Assembly: GCA_023653785.1 (NCBI GenBank)
Contig: JAMKCH010058407.1
Span: forward strand, 1-64,000
Length of the DNA stretch: 64,000 nucleotides
Reading direction: 5' to 3'
Source: Ophioderma brevispina
Lineage: Eukaryota > Echinodermata > Ophiuroidea > Amphilepidida > Ophiodermatidae
Shown here one piece after another: positions 12,401-24,157 of the stretch. The notes under the pieces are model-generated. The model did no database searches and was not told where the DNA came from. It saw only the letters and a program-made list of their open reading frames with translations. Each line of letters begins with the position of its first letter. Positions within the stretch are counted from its first letter, which is position 1. Position numbers and translations under genes: made by a program.

Positions 12401-13482
12401 ACTCTTTACTGATCCTGCGCTATGATTTCATCTAACAACTTCTGAATAATATAGACCGTCAGCCCAGAAGGTTTTGGTTAGATGAACGAGATACCAATAG
12501 CTGGATACGGGAAATTCAGAGAAAAATATAACTTTTGAAAATATGAAAGTCTGCCGGGGACCCGTTGTTGCGTGTAGCCCCAGGAGAGGGGTAAAGTTAC
12601 TATGGGGTCAAATGTTTGCAATGTCTAAATCGAATGAAAATATAGCTCAAATTCATCCTTAGGTTTCCAGGAGTAAAAAGTCAATTGGGTCACATGTGTG
12701 TGGTACTGCCTTTCGAAGATATTTGGGGAAAATAGCTAAAGGTCATTTGTTTATTCAAGAAAGAACAACAATTGTAATACCAAGATTTCTTTGTAAAACA
12801 TATTAAAAAAAACATATTTAATGATACTGATGCAAAATATGATTTTATTATGCATAGGATTGGTCCCTTTAATAGGGAGGGGTATAATGTTCCCGTCCAT
12901 ATAGAGTCCTATGCAGGAATTTTGTACCCCTTCCATAATAACAACAACGAGATGCCGAAAGTGCAAAAAACATTTCATATTTGGATTCAGTGTCATTAAA
13001 CATTTAAAAAACTATTTTACACAACAAATATGGGTATTGAAACGGGTGACTTTCTTGAATAAACAAATGACCTTTAGGCTTTGTCCAAAAATATCTTGGA
13101 AAGGAAGCACCACATGAGTGTGACCCAATGACTTTTTTACTCATGCTTACCTAAGGAAAATTTGAGCTATATGATATTAGATTTAGAGAAGTCAAACATT
13201 GGACCCACATTAGTAACTTTACCCCTCTCTGGGCGACACGCAACAACGGGTCCCCGGCAGACTTTCATATTTGGCAAACGTTTATATTTTTCTCTGAATT
13301 TTCCCGGGTTCAGATATTGGTTATCTCGTTCGTATAACCCAAAACCTTTTGGCTGACGCTCTAATATGTCTTAACACAGGCTGCTATTAATCAGCGAAGA
13401 AGCTGGCTCGCAAACCACCATCTACTGTGCGGTAGAAGAAGGAATCACGCACTTGTCCGGAAGATACTTTGATAATTGTTAA
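9204..13482 (+). CDS. Retinol-dehydrogenase-like SDR (partial, possibly inactive)
   Basis: A classical short-chain dehydrogenase/reductase of the RDH11-14 type, a family that interconverts retinoids or other carbonyls with NADP(H), usually on membranes. Three exons are visible, 9204-9446, 10891-11296 and 13380-13482, joining in phase 1 then phase 2 with GT/AG borders, for about 250 residues. The cofactor loop reads GDSGIGKETA (the preceding Thr-Gly is completed by a missing upstream exon). NNAG ends exon 1, and VNYFGHF, the catalytic-Ser strand RIVNVASEAHH and the C-terminal GRYFDN are recognisable. The catalytic Tyr sits in GYATSNLAK: the Lys expected four residues after Tyr is Asn. The N-terminal 40 or so residues are absent and probably encoded outside the window or missed. 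The open frame stops at 13480, earlier than the family norm. SDR membership is near certain. Activity is doubtful. Confidence 0.9.
9850..10310 (+). repeat. Diverged direct repeats in SDR intron
   Basis: Variants of 'ccaactgctgcgag', preceded by 'aggagacggccg' or 'aggagatggccg', and of 'ggtgggacgt' recur several times. This is consistent with an old tandem array of roughly 100-200-bp units. No frame is conserved. Confidence 0.4.
10891..11296 (+). CDS. SDR exon: catalytic half
   Basis: The exon follows 'tctttatcag', continues the phase-1 Gly codon and ends two bases into a Trp codon before 'gtaagt'. It carries GVNYFGHF, RIVNVASEAHH (catalytic Ser retained), GYATSNLAK (Tyr retained, Lys changed to Asn) and FAVHPGRVNSNM, the conserved His-Pro-Gly turn. 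The segment after NNAG is two or so residues longer than usual in RDH proteins. Confidence 0.92.
11440..12270 (-). mobile_element. LINE fragment (CR1/I-group) in SDR intron
   Basis: On the minus strand the peptides KEKWQLEYIRKDSEVKISTR, NWADNIAKEAQDAAEMRQIK and TVYEATRKLCNDF match the linker between endonuclease and reverse transcriptase of CR1/Nimb-type non-LTR retrotransposons. Downstream is an in-frame stretch VAAEDREAWK like the extreme C-terminus of such ORF2 proteins, so the reverse-transcriptase core seems deleted. Several stops are present. It lies antisense in the last intron of the SDR gene. Confidence 0.75.
12453..13362. mobile_element. 910-bp foldback element, TSD AATAT
   Basis: Arms of about 310 bp (12453-12765 and 13055-13362) are inverted copies with ends AGACCGTCAGCC and AGAGCGTCAGCC. 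The flanks are AATAT at 12448-12452 and AATAT at 13363-13367, which looks like a 5-bp target duplication. The centre carries no transposase. The right end lies 17 bases before the last SDR exon, so the element supplies the branch-point and pyrimidine region of that acceptor. Confidence 0.8.
13380..13482 (+). CDS. SDR last exon
   Basis: The exon starts one base after 'ttaacacag', completing the Trp codon, and encodes 33 further residues including QTTIYCAVEEG and SGRYFDNC before TAA at 13480. Relatives continue for about 35 residues after this Cys. That continuation is present in another frame at 13502-13603, so the stop looks like a lesion rather than the ancestral end. Confidence 0.85.
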
Positions 13483-13603
13483 TCGCAGTTGAAATTCTGA
13501 TGTGGCCAAAGATGACGATCTCTGCAAGAAACTGTGGGAAATCAGCTGTCAAGCCGTCGGCTACGGAGGCTTAGGCCAATTTACATCAGGAAAGAACACC
13601 TGA
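13483..13603 (+). pseudogene. Out-of-frame SDR C-terminal tail
   Basis: From 13499 the +1 frame reads DVAKDDDLCKKLWEISC and runs to TGA at 13601. This is the usual end of RDH-type SDRs, which have an acidic/basic segment followed by a K-L-W-x-x-S-C motif. Joining it to the main frame needs both the TAA at 13480 and one single-base shift before 13499 to be undone. Either the gene has decayed at its 3' end, the protein is truncated, or the assembly has two local errors. Confidence 0.8.
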
Positions 13604-15819
13604 AACACGCCTGTAGAATAATATATGTTTTTTATTCTGGATTTTACGACACTATCCCTCATAAATAAGTGTTCCGTACCAACATTGTTAAGACTAAACA
13701 GTAACTACATTCGTACGAAATATTTCACAAGTCAAATTAGCGGATCAAAGTTTGTAATTACACAAAAGGTTCCGATGATCTTTGACATTTTAAGAGGTTC
13801 TTGAGGTTCGGTAGTTCGTAGAATCCATGTCTGTTCTGCCACCCCAAATTTTAATTTGCATTCGTGAGCAAATACGTTTACATGATTCAGGAATTCGACT
13901 CCTGAAATACATTGGATATTATGCAAAAGGAAATGCCAACATCTCTAAAAGTCATTTCACAGGTATTTGTAGATCAAGGGCAGTCAACGCAGAAGTAAAC
14001 GATTCAGCAAAGACGAAAGGTAATGCCACCAATTCGGAAGTTTGCGGAAATAGATTGAAATACAAAAGCTTCCCACTTGGTAAGACGTACGAGAGATGAT
14101 GCCATTATATCGTAATATCACATCCTTTACACGATCGTAGCGCACATTAAGGTAAAATACGTTTAAGAAGTATCAAATGAGACGTATTTATAATACACTT
14201 TAATAAAAGTCTTTTCAATTTCTCTTGTAAATTATTTTTTAACTTAAAGTTTCCTTTTTAATTAACGACTGATCATGGGGGATTAAAACAGTAAGTTGAA
14301 ACGCCGGTATTACGATTGAAAGTGGGCGTGTTGCCGAACACATCTCCTATGCCAATTATTGACAGATAAATGTAACCGATGGGGTGAGCAAAGTTGTTTC
14401 TATATAATATTATTTATAGACTAGTGTTTTTAGGATTGTGGGACTGAATGGGAATAGTTAGTATTGATAAGAACGTGGTTGTTCTGGCAGGCATCGAATT
14501 ATATATCAAAGGAAATCGTAAACATAAGGACTTACCGTCCGAATGCGTCCCTATAGAAATTTTCTGACTGGTGTCATCAGAGGTCAGAAAAGGTCAACTG
14601 TCCCCACAACATGTTCACCTACCAGCACGTATGAAAACTTTTCATTCGAGCATAAGGACTTTAAATAATAAGTTTAAATTTGTGTTACAGCGGCAGAAAT
14701 AAATTATTGCCGAAAAACTCTGAATTACCTCGATCTCCAAAGCGAGGCTCTCTGCTGACGTAAGGCGAAGGGAGATCATGAAGTGGGCAACGCCATTTTC
14801 GGTTTCGGTACACTGCGAGAGTAAAGAAGCCAACAGACTCAGTTTGGAAATATGGTAATTTCATAACGAATTAATATTAAAAATGTGAGTCCATAAAACA
14901 ACAGTTACCGTTTGCGTGCTCGTAGCTTAATCAAATTCTATGGTGGTTTTTCTTTCAATAACATAATTAGCAGGGTCGTTCGTATACATGACCAATGGGG
15001 CGTTGACGGCAAAATTGTGAATTTTGTCGACACAATTTCTAATCATCATCGATTAACGACTGGAATAAATCGGCTTGGCCTTGGACGACTACTGAATTGG
15101 GGTTCCTAATTATTTTGTGAAACAGTTTGAAAAGCCCTGCAATAACTTTAATTGACAGAATGGGCGCCCAATACATGGTTTCTGCTAGAGAAGTTCACAT
15201 GTCACATCGTCTATTTTTTTTCGATGGAAAATGGGCTAGTCTCAGATTTTAAATCGTTCTGCTGCAGTATACCAACATATAAATAATTATTCTACTAAAT
15301 TAAAAATATGAGAGCTCAATTGACATGGTTCTGAACAGCAATCAATTAAGTACTGTATTGTTTTATATTACAATTTTTTTATTTGCAAAAGTTCGACATT
15401 GTAGTATCACAATCATGAAGAGGGAGCATAGAAAGGGGGAGTTGCTAGAAGGTGAATCAATTAATTAAACTAAACAACACGTATACTCACAATGGTGGTA
15501 CAACAAAACACTTAATAGGACATTATGGCGTTAAATAGGACAGTATGACGTGTTAAGACCTTGCACCTCAGTGCGTATTCCCCTCCTGCAGGTATTTGAT
15601 GACAAAACCCTGTTTATTTTTTTTCTACATTGTAAAGTCCTGAATTTGTTAAGCAAACTAAATTAAGTAATGCTGATCTTAGTATCTGTATAAATTAATA
15701 TTTAATCAATTGTATGTTTTTGAATTCTGTTACCCTTGTATGTAAGTAACTAAATTGTTGTACAACTTGCTGTACTTAAGCTTTGGTTCTAAATAATCCT
15801 TAGTAATTGGTTTGTCATA
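13604..15819. other. No gene recognised
   Basis: AT-rich DNA with short open frames of no recognisable family. It probably contains the SDR 3' UTR at its left edge. No large repeat arms were seen. Confidence 0.4.
14202..14207 (+). promoter_or_regulatory. Candidate polyadenylation signal for the SDR gene
   Basis: AATAAA about 600 bases after the out-of-frame SDR tail is the first canonical hexamer I see downstream on this strand. It is a motif match only. Confidence 0.25.
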
Positions 15820-18800
15820 AGCACCTTGTTTGTTTTTAATCTGTCCTTTTCTTCATTGCCCTTTGTCTGTGGACTTGTCAACACATTTTGTCTACAGGTA
15901 TTGTCTGACCTTTATCTACCCGGTTTCTCATTTGCCCCTCGTCTAACTTTTCTTCCTTTTTCAATCACCGCACCCAACCCTTTTTCTCTCTCCCCTCTCT
16001 CTCTCTCTCAGTCTCTCTCTATCTCTCTAACTCCCATCGCATATATTTCCTTTGATTTATCCTTTTCAGTATGCGTCCCCTGCAATAGACGAACTGCATT
16101 AAACCACCAGCCTTCACGACGAAGACGTTCGCGCGCACTAAACATTGAATTTTCACCCACATTAAATGAACATCAAACTTAATTCTCTTTGCACAACCCG
16201 TTACTTACAGACCCCATATCATCTCAAACATGTGACACCCATCCTTTCATCCACACACCCCAAACAATTCTGGTTTGACCTCATGACTCCCGCTATCCAC
16301 ACTCACTGAACGAAGCTTCAAACGACACTAATAAACCCTCAAGCAATGACTCATTTTCTATATTCCACTTCAACTGTCGTAGTATCTACACAAAAATCAT
16401 ATGAAGAAATCCCTAACTACCCTTGATCACCTCAAACCACTCTTTCTTTCTCTGTCTTAGCATTCTCCAGAAACAATGGGCGTCTAACACCAAGTCACCA
16501 CCACCACCTCACTTTCAAATGGCTACCCTCTTTCAGGACTGCTCACCGGCAGAGGAAGGGAAGTTTGTCTTTACAAAAAAATCACCCTCTCATACAAAAT
16601 CATCGACAAAACAACACCAGGACAGAAGTTGACTCACTTTTCACCGATCTCACCATTAACACATGGCAACAATAGACCTAAACACGTAACTGTCGAGGTT
16701 ATTACAGAATTGCATGAACACCAATCCAAACAAAATTTTAACAACATCTTACGAAACAGCTTCTCACTGGACTAAATAAAACCAACCCGTGACGTCTATA
16801 AGTGTGGGTGACTTTATATCATCTTCTCAATTATTTCCACCATCCATCCATTAATGATTTTATCAACCATATCACTTTGCAAACTCTTATTCCAAAATTA
16901 ACAGACCTCCAGAATTACGCATAACCCAGCCACGCTCATAGATACATTATCACAAACTCCACTGACACAGAATCCACCCCAGGGATATTTGTATAGACAC
17001 TACAAACAGATCATTTCCCAATATTCCTCATAACATCTCTCAATCCTAAAAGCATGCCACAAAAACAACAATCACTAAAGAAACGTGATTACAGAGGTCA
17101 CAACCCTTTCGCACATTTAAAACCGTAGACGCAACACTGATCAGGGAACATAACCACAGAAATGACCCTAACATTGCCGTACCGCAACTTCATTACAACT
17201 TATATATACCAAACATTACAACGAATCATTCCCCTACAAACGAAGACCTTAAATAAAAATGTAAACCATAAATTCAGCCCCCTGGATGACACAGCAATTT
17301 CCAAGTCACTCAAACACAAGCACGGCCTCTACAAAATCTACCTGAAGAAAAACACACCAGCCACACCAACAACAATACAAACAATACAAAAACAAATAAC
17401 TCACATATTCGTATTGCCAAGAAAACACAAACAACACAGAAACAAATTCCAGAAACTCAAAATGATCTTACTTATTACCAAAACCTGTACATTCCTCCAC
17501 AACCTTCTAGCAGGAAGGCATCCACTTAACAAATCCCTGACCTTTCACTCATAATAATAAGCATATAACTGACCCGCTTGACATAGCTAACGCATTCACC
17601 GATCACTTCACTAAACCTGGGCAAAAACTTGGCTACCAATTCACTTCCATAACTCATTCGTTTAATAAACACCTTCCAAAAAAACACATTCACTTCATTT
17701 TTTCTGAATCCATTACTGTAGAATTGAATGCACAAACTACTTCTCCATCTGTTGAACCTGGTAAAGTGCTGGTACTGACAATATAGATCCTGGGAATGGC
17801 TAACAAATCATATGATTAACATCATTTCGCCTCTTATGCACATATTTAACCAACCAATCATTTCTCACCAGAACTTTCCTAGATCACCTCAAATCAACCA
17901 AAGTCATTCCAATTTACAAAAACAAGACGCACCTAACATTGCAATTACAGGCCCATTTCTGTTCTTCCTCCCTCTTTTTCAAAACACTACTTGAAAAAAT
18001 CATGCTAACACACGTCTTTCTAGCATTCTTCATCAAGCAACGACATTTCTTGTCGATGAACAATACGGTTTTAGGCCCAAACCCTCGACTTACATGGCAC
18101 TACTTGAACTAACAACCAACCCACCTTGCACTAAAAATAAAACTTCACGACCATGGGGGTATTCTGGCTCTCTCCAAGTCTTTCGCAAACAACCATTGAC
18201 CACAACATTCTTCTTCACAAGCTTTAAATCATTACGGTGGCCGTGGAGTAGCCTTGGAGTGGTTCCGGAGTTACCTAACTAACCGCCACAATCCATCTAC
18301 GTACACCTCATTGCATCAGCAATCAAACCTATCACATTTGGCGTCCGCAAGGCTCAAACCTTGGACCCCTACTTTTCAATCATTTAACCTGAACGACATC
18401 ACACCACCAACATCTCTAACACACTAAAACTAATCTTTTTGCCGATGACACAAACATTTTTTTCTCTCAAACTCGAACAGTAATGCACTTTTTGACAACA
18501 GAATCGAACTCGCAAAAATCACTCACTGGTTTCGGGACTACAACTTTCAATGTTTCCAAAACTAACTACAAATGCTTTTTATCTACACACAACACCAATC
18601 ACAATCAAACATTAACATACTAACCAACATCTCTCCATGTACATCTCAAACACCAATTTCTTGGCACTACCAATCGACGCCAAACTTACATTGATAACAC
18701 ATCAACCTCTGTCCACTAACCAAAGCGTCTCACGCAATTGTACAATCTACAGAGTTAAACACCTCCTACCAGACTACACCTTAAAAGCACTTTACAACAC

Positions 18801-19797
18801 ACTAGTTCTCCCATACCTTAGCTTACTGTAACCTCATTTGGGCCTCCACTATCATTCACGCTCACCAAACAAACATCACACAGAAATTGGCCATTCGCAC
18901 TATCACAGACTCACCACCCAGAACTCATACTTTGCCAGCATTCACTCACTGAAAACACACCTTAAATTCGAGTCACCTCGACCAACTTCAACAGCGCTCT
19001 TCATGTTTGACTTCACAACAACACTACCTCCCAATTTACTTTACCACAACAGGCAGATCCATAGCTATACAACCGCCAAGCCGACAAACTTCATGTTCCC
19101 CTCCCAAAATCTACCGCTGAAAAGCACTTCATTCAGTACACACGGCGCAAAACTTTGAATGATCTCCCAGAATCGCGTATTACTACAATTACAAAAACAA
19201 AAATTACTTTTAAGTTCACAACGAAAAAACATTTCATCACCCAGTATAATTTCTTAATAATTACTCAGTCCTTATTTTCCATTTCTCCCTCACTTTTTTT
19301 CATCTCATTTCTATCTTTATTCCTTTCTTTTTTCCTCACCTCTCCCTCTTCAACCTCTGCTTCCTCATTAGCATAGTACTACATACCTCAAGCAAGTTAT
19401 GTTGAGACGTCTGTCTTTCTTGTCCAATTCCCGTATCTTCCTGTATCCCCGTTAAGTGTTTGTCTAGTTAGTGTTTTTGTTTTTTTTTTTGTTTATGTAT
19501 ATTGACCTATGAAATCGTTTCTATATCACCCCTTCTTGAGTCATTTTGTAATATTGTAATTTTTTGTAAGATATTGATATATTTTACGACTTTAGATTAC
19601 AGGTCCAGCACTAACTTAAGCCCCTATCGGGTTGTCCATTACTTACTGGTCCTAGCATATCATATCATAATCCCCACACCTGTCCATCTTATACAGTTTA
19701 CAATTGATACTTCTTGTATTATGTACTGTCATATTATACTGTATTATACTTCTGTCACGTACGATAATGTTCTTCTGAATAAATAACTGAACTTGAA
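15820..19797 (+). mobile_element. Decayed CR1-like LINE
   Basis: A long, strongly C/A-rich plus-strand segment carries degenerate non-LTR ORF2 in shifting frames. Visible parts are an endonuclease start (SIFHFNCRSI near 16366), an endonuclease/RT linker (AISKSLKHKHGLYKIYLK near 17299), reverse-transcriptase pieces (MALLELT near 18094, GVALEWF near 18247, FADDTNIF near 18436) and the C-terminal TIYRVKHLLPDYTLKALYNT near 18740-18810. The 3' end is CT-rich and finishes 'ctgaacttgaaacttgg', typical of CR1-like tails. Frameshifts and stops are everywhere, so it is inactive. The 5' limit is approximate. Confidence 0.8.
15983..16030 (+). repeat. (CT)n microsatellite
   Basis: Nearly continuous CT dinucleotides with a few interruptions, in the pyrimidine-rich 5' part of the LINE. 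Confidence 0.85.
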
Positions 19798-19831
19798 ACT
19801 TGGCAAAACCATATTCTACCTACTACATTAT

Positions 19832-21563
19832 CCCTTAACCCTTATTAAAATCACTTCAATTACCATTAGAATATAATTTAGACGTTTGTTGTGAAACTTA
19901 CAAGAGTAGCTGATATTATGTTCGTCTCATAGGTTTGACTTGTCTGTCAGCCCAAGGCAATTGACATCATTGGTACATTCACTGTGAATCCTGGCATTCT
20001 CTTTGAGAAGCATCATACAATATAATCACTTATACTTCACATTGCTGGTTGTAAATACTGCGTTATTGTCCGGGGGCCCGTACCTCAGATCAATATCTCC
20101 AATCTGTGTACAAATACAATATCTACATGATTTTCACAACACACAGCCTGTTTGACAAACAACCATGCAAATTGTCTCTTTTATTTTTTAGAGCAATTTT
20201 AAAAATAAACACTGGCGACACAATTTTGAAACAGATCTAAGTATTAACTGCAATAGCTATTACCCCGGCAAAAATCCATTTCGGGGAAAAAAAAAATATA
20301 AAAAAATCTGTGCCATATAGGCCTGCCCAGGTCATAATTTGTATGTTATAGCGCCCCTCTAAATGCTATTTCTTCCCATAGAAAGACGTGAAAAACTAGC
20401 TGGTTTATGAAAAATCATATTTTGCCCGCAATGTCAGGTTTCATCATATTCACACAGAATATAGTTAGTGCACTACATAATCCAAATCAGTTGTGTCAAA
20501 AGTTTTGTCGCCTTGTATTTTTTGTTTTATTCTCGTTTTGTCATATAAATGAGACTGTCAAACATCTGTGTCAAAATAATTCAAAAAGCATCGCCAGACT
20601 CGCAAGATTCTGTGCAATGATGTCAATGCCCTGTGGCGGCCGGCAATCAACAAGATTAAGGCATATAATATATCAGTTACTCTTACATCAGTAATCGTAT
20701 GCATGACAGGCGTAATGCTATTACACAATAGCCGACAATGATGTCAATGCCCTGGGCTGATCGGCAGCCAAACCTCAGAATGACGAAGATTGTCATTTAC
20801 TACTCCTACTCGATCAATTGTATGCATGGCATTCCTAATGCCAGATGCACCATGAATTCTGGTTAATGATCCAATACCCTGCCCCTGTGATCATGCTGAT
20901 ATGCAAGTCACACTAAGCATAGTTAAGAATAGAATCAGTTTCACACAATATGATTAGAGAATAAGGTAGATTTTGGGAACCGTACTCTCTTTTACGACGA
21001 ATTGAACCCAAGGCGATAACCTTATTTTAAGTGGAAGAACGAGGCCGGAGTGCTGATTTCTTCCCCCCAAACGCCCCCCCAAAAATAATGGTCGCCGGGT
21101 TCAATTCGTGGGGGGGGTGGGGGGCGTAAAGAGATACCGATTCCCAAATCATACCTTTATTCTCATTCTTACACAGCTTTATCATTTAGGTTAAATTCTT
21201 TTTACTACAACCCAATTTTGCTGATGCTTTATGGCTTAATACACAAGAAAGACTGCACCCAACACGCAGGGACCAACAATCGACAACCCGTTGAACGCAA
21301 GAATCATACGCATCGAGACGCAACGTTGGCAGGCCGCGACCGAACGTAGCAAAACGCGGTCATGACGCGTAGCCTTCAACCTAAAAATAACATCAATACG
21401 CAGCGCGTACTACCGGTTCAATTGTCGATTGAACCCGGGCATCAGCCAATGAATTGCTTACATTTTCCTAGCTATTTAGAATATTCATTGCTTCTAATAA
21501 GTGAAGGGATTTTAATAAAGGTTCATATAAGTATGTTTTAATATTTTCTTGCCATATACTTGT
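19832..21563 (+). repeat. Tandem 1.7-kb unit, copy 1
   Basis: This begins 'ccttaacccttattaaaa' and is repeated head to tail by the next unit along its whole length. It contains three sub-repeats of about 125 bp marked by 'aatgatgtcaatgccctg', then a hairpin with arms near 20950-21032 and 21080-21178. Compared with copy 2 it has many one- to few-base insertions, often at homopolymers, which looks like uncorrected sequencing noise as much as divergence. No protein is encoded. Confidence 0.85.
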
Positions 21564-23195
21564 CCCTCTAACCCTTATTAAAATCACTTCAATTAACATT
21601 AGAATATAATTTAGACGTTTGTTGTGAAACTTACAAGAGTAGCTGATATTATGTTCGTCTTCATAGTTTGACTTGTCTGTCAGCCCAAGGCATTGACATC
21701 ATTGGTAGCATTCACTGTGAATCTGGCATGCTCTTTGAGAAGCAGGCAGACAATATAATCACTTACCATTGCTGTTGTATGCGTTAATGTACCCCCTACC
21801 TCAGATCAATATCTCCAAGTAGGTGTACAAAATACAATATCTACATGATTTTCAACACAGCTGTTTGACACCATGCAAATTGTCTCTTTTATTTTTAGAG
21901 CAATTTTAAACAATGGCGACACAATTTTGACAACAGATATAAGTAGGAACATGCAAGAGCTATACCTCCGCAAAAATCCATTGCGGGAATCTTGCCATAT
22001 AGGCCTGCAAAGGTCATAATTTGTATGTTATAGCGCCCTCTATATGCCTATTTCCCATAGAAAGACGTGAAAAACTAGCGTTTTATGAAAAATCATATTT
22101 GCCCGCAATGAAATTTCATCAGATTCACACAGAATATAGTTAGTGGCATAAATACTCACTCAGTTGCAAAGTGTGTCGCCGTTGTATTTTTTGTTTTATT
22201 CTCGTTTTGTCATAATAAATGAGACTTTCAAACATCTGTGTCAAAATATGTCAAAAAGCATGCCAGACGCGCAATGAATTCTGGCAATGATGTCAATGCC
22301 CTGTGCGGACAGGCAAGTCAACTAAGATGAAGAAGATAATATATCAGTTACTCTTACATCAGTAATCGTATGCATGACAGGCTTAATGTCAGATACACAA
22401 TGAATGCCGACAATGATGTCAATGCCCTGGGCTGATCGGCAAGTCAAACTAAGATGAAGAAGATTGTCAGTTACTCCTACATCAGCAATTGTATGCATGG
22501 CATGCCTAATGCCAGATGCACAATGAATGCTGGTAATGATACCAATACCCTGCCCTGATCATGCTGATATGCAAGTCAAACTAAGATGATGAAGATAGAA
22601 TCAGTTTCACACAATATGAATTAGAGAATAAAGGTATGATTTTGGGAACCGGTACTCTCTTTACGACGAATTGAACCCAAGGCGATACCATTATTTTAAG
22701 TGGAAGAACGAGGCGGGAGGCTGAGTTCTTCCACGCAAAAATAATGGTCGCCGGGTTCAATTCGTCGTAAAGAGAGTACCGATTCCCAAATCATACCTTT
22801 ATTCTCATTCTTAAACAGCTTTATCATTTAAGGTAATCTTTTTACCCAATTTTGCGATGCTTTATGGCTTAAATACAACAAGAAAGGACTGCCACCACCC
22901 AGTGACAACAATCGAACAACCCGTTGAACGCAACGATCATACGCAACGAGACGCAACGTTGGCAGGCGCGCGCGAACGTAGCAAAACGCGGTATGACGCG
23001 AGCGCTTCAACTAAAAATAACATCAATACGCAGCGCGTACTACCTGGGTTCAATGTCGAATTGAACCCGGGCATCAGCCAATGAAATTGCTTACATTTTC
23101 ATAGCTATTTAAGAATATTCAATTGTCTTCTAATAAGTGAAGGGATTTTAATAAAGGTTCATATAAGTATGTTTTAATATTTTCTTGCCATTACG
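21564..23195 (+). repeat. Tandem 1.6-kb unit, copy 2
   Basis: Head-to-tail duplicate of copy 1, about 100 bp shorter. The three sub-repeats of about 125 bp start near 22284, 22411 and 22534. A long hairpin (arms 22618-22700 and 22738-22818, including 'acgacgaattgaaccc' and its complement) follows, then a CpG-rich segment near 22920-23040. The exact join of the units suggests a satellite-like or segmental tandem array. Only two units are present here. Confidence 0.85.
22618..22818. repeat. Hairpin inside tandem unit
   Basis: About 80-bp arms pair nearly perfectly across a loop of under 40 bases. The arms include 'ggtatgattttgggaacc' and 'ggttcaattcgtcgtaaag' with their complements. The same structure occurs in copy 1, so it predates the duplication. 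Confidence 0.8.
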
Positions 23196-23434
23196 GTCCC
23201 TCTAAACACAATGTTTATAAACAAGGAAGGGCCTGTACTGGTATATTGAAGAAAGTTGCCCTGTCTATCACATATTAGCAATTGCAGCGTTAACACACTT
23301 CCCTGGACTTTGGTGCTTACTTCTAGCCGCCGATTCGCTTCTGCGGTTTTCTAGCGCTGAAGCTGAACCATTGCTTACAGCTAGGAGAGATAGGCAATTC
23401 TGACCGGACACTGCCCTTGATTTCGAGACATAAT

Positions 23435-24157
23435 GGCCGTATTCTCAACCGATGTTTAAAATAAACGGTGGTTAGGCGTATACTTAGTTAGCTAAACCGC
23501 CCTTTTTAAAAAACCTCGGTTAATATTTTAACAAGTCTTTAGCTAACCACTGATTCAACGCCGTAAATACCATCCACCGAACTGTGACTTACCTTCGTCC
23601 TATATCATTACTTGGTGTGAACATATTTAATATTGCCAGACAATGCCTTCCTTAGTGTAATGCACGCATGAAGCCCACGGTAAATTTCAAGAATGTTCGC
23701 GTACAGCAAGTAAGACTTTAGAGTTTGTTGAAGTGATGATACAAAAGCCCGGCATTTAAAGCTGTTTAAATTGTCGTTTTTGCCGCACTTGCTATCATTC
23801 AATACTAGACAGTATAAACACGAGCATGAAAAATCAAAGGCCAAGGAAAATGACGAGAAGAAATGAACCGAGGACTCGGAAAAGACAGATAGAGAAATAA
23901 AGGAGGTACTGGGTCTAACCACGAGTATCACGATAGAGCTGAAATATCCAGGCATTTGTATGAAAACGTGAGTTAAACACTCCTTAAACTACCCCCGGAC
24001 CAGGTCTAAGTTTTAACAACGTTTTAGGCATGTTTACGATGTCGCTAAATTTAAACAGCGTTAAAGTTAACCATGCTTTGAGAAGGGCGTTTATTTTAGC
24101 GGCCGTTTAATGCGATTTACCAGTGGTTAGCGTTAACATCCGTGTGAGAATACGGGC
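23435..24157 (+). mobile_element. TIR element family A, copy A1
   Basis: The ends are inverted: the left reads 'ggccgtattctcaaccgatg' and the right ends 'gtgagaatacgggc'. The subterminal 'aaataaacggtggttag' type sequence is also inverted at the other end. The interior is shared with A2 (41697) and A3 (52439). It carries the worn remnant of a coding segment that in A3 resembles the C-terminus of a PIF/Harbinger transposase. No clear target duplication (AAT and AAC flanks). Confidence 0.75.

Noticed and set aside
22240..22610. Possible CRISPR-like array of repeats
   Set aside because: Three 125-bp tandem sub-repeats without short direct repeats and unique spacers, in a eukaryotic satellite-like unit.
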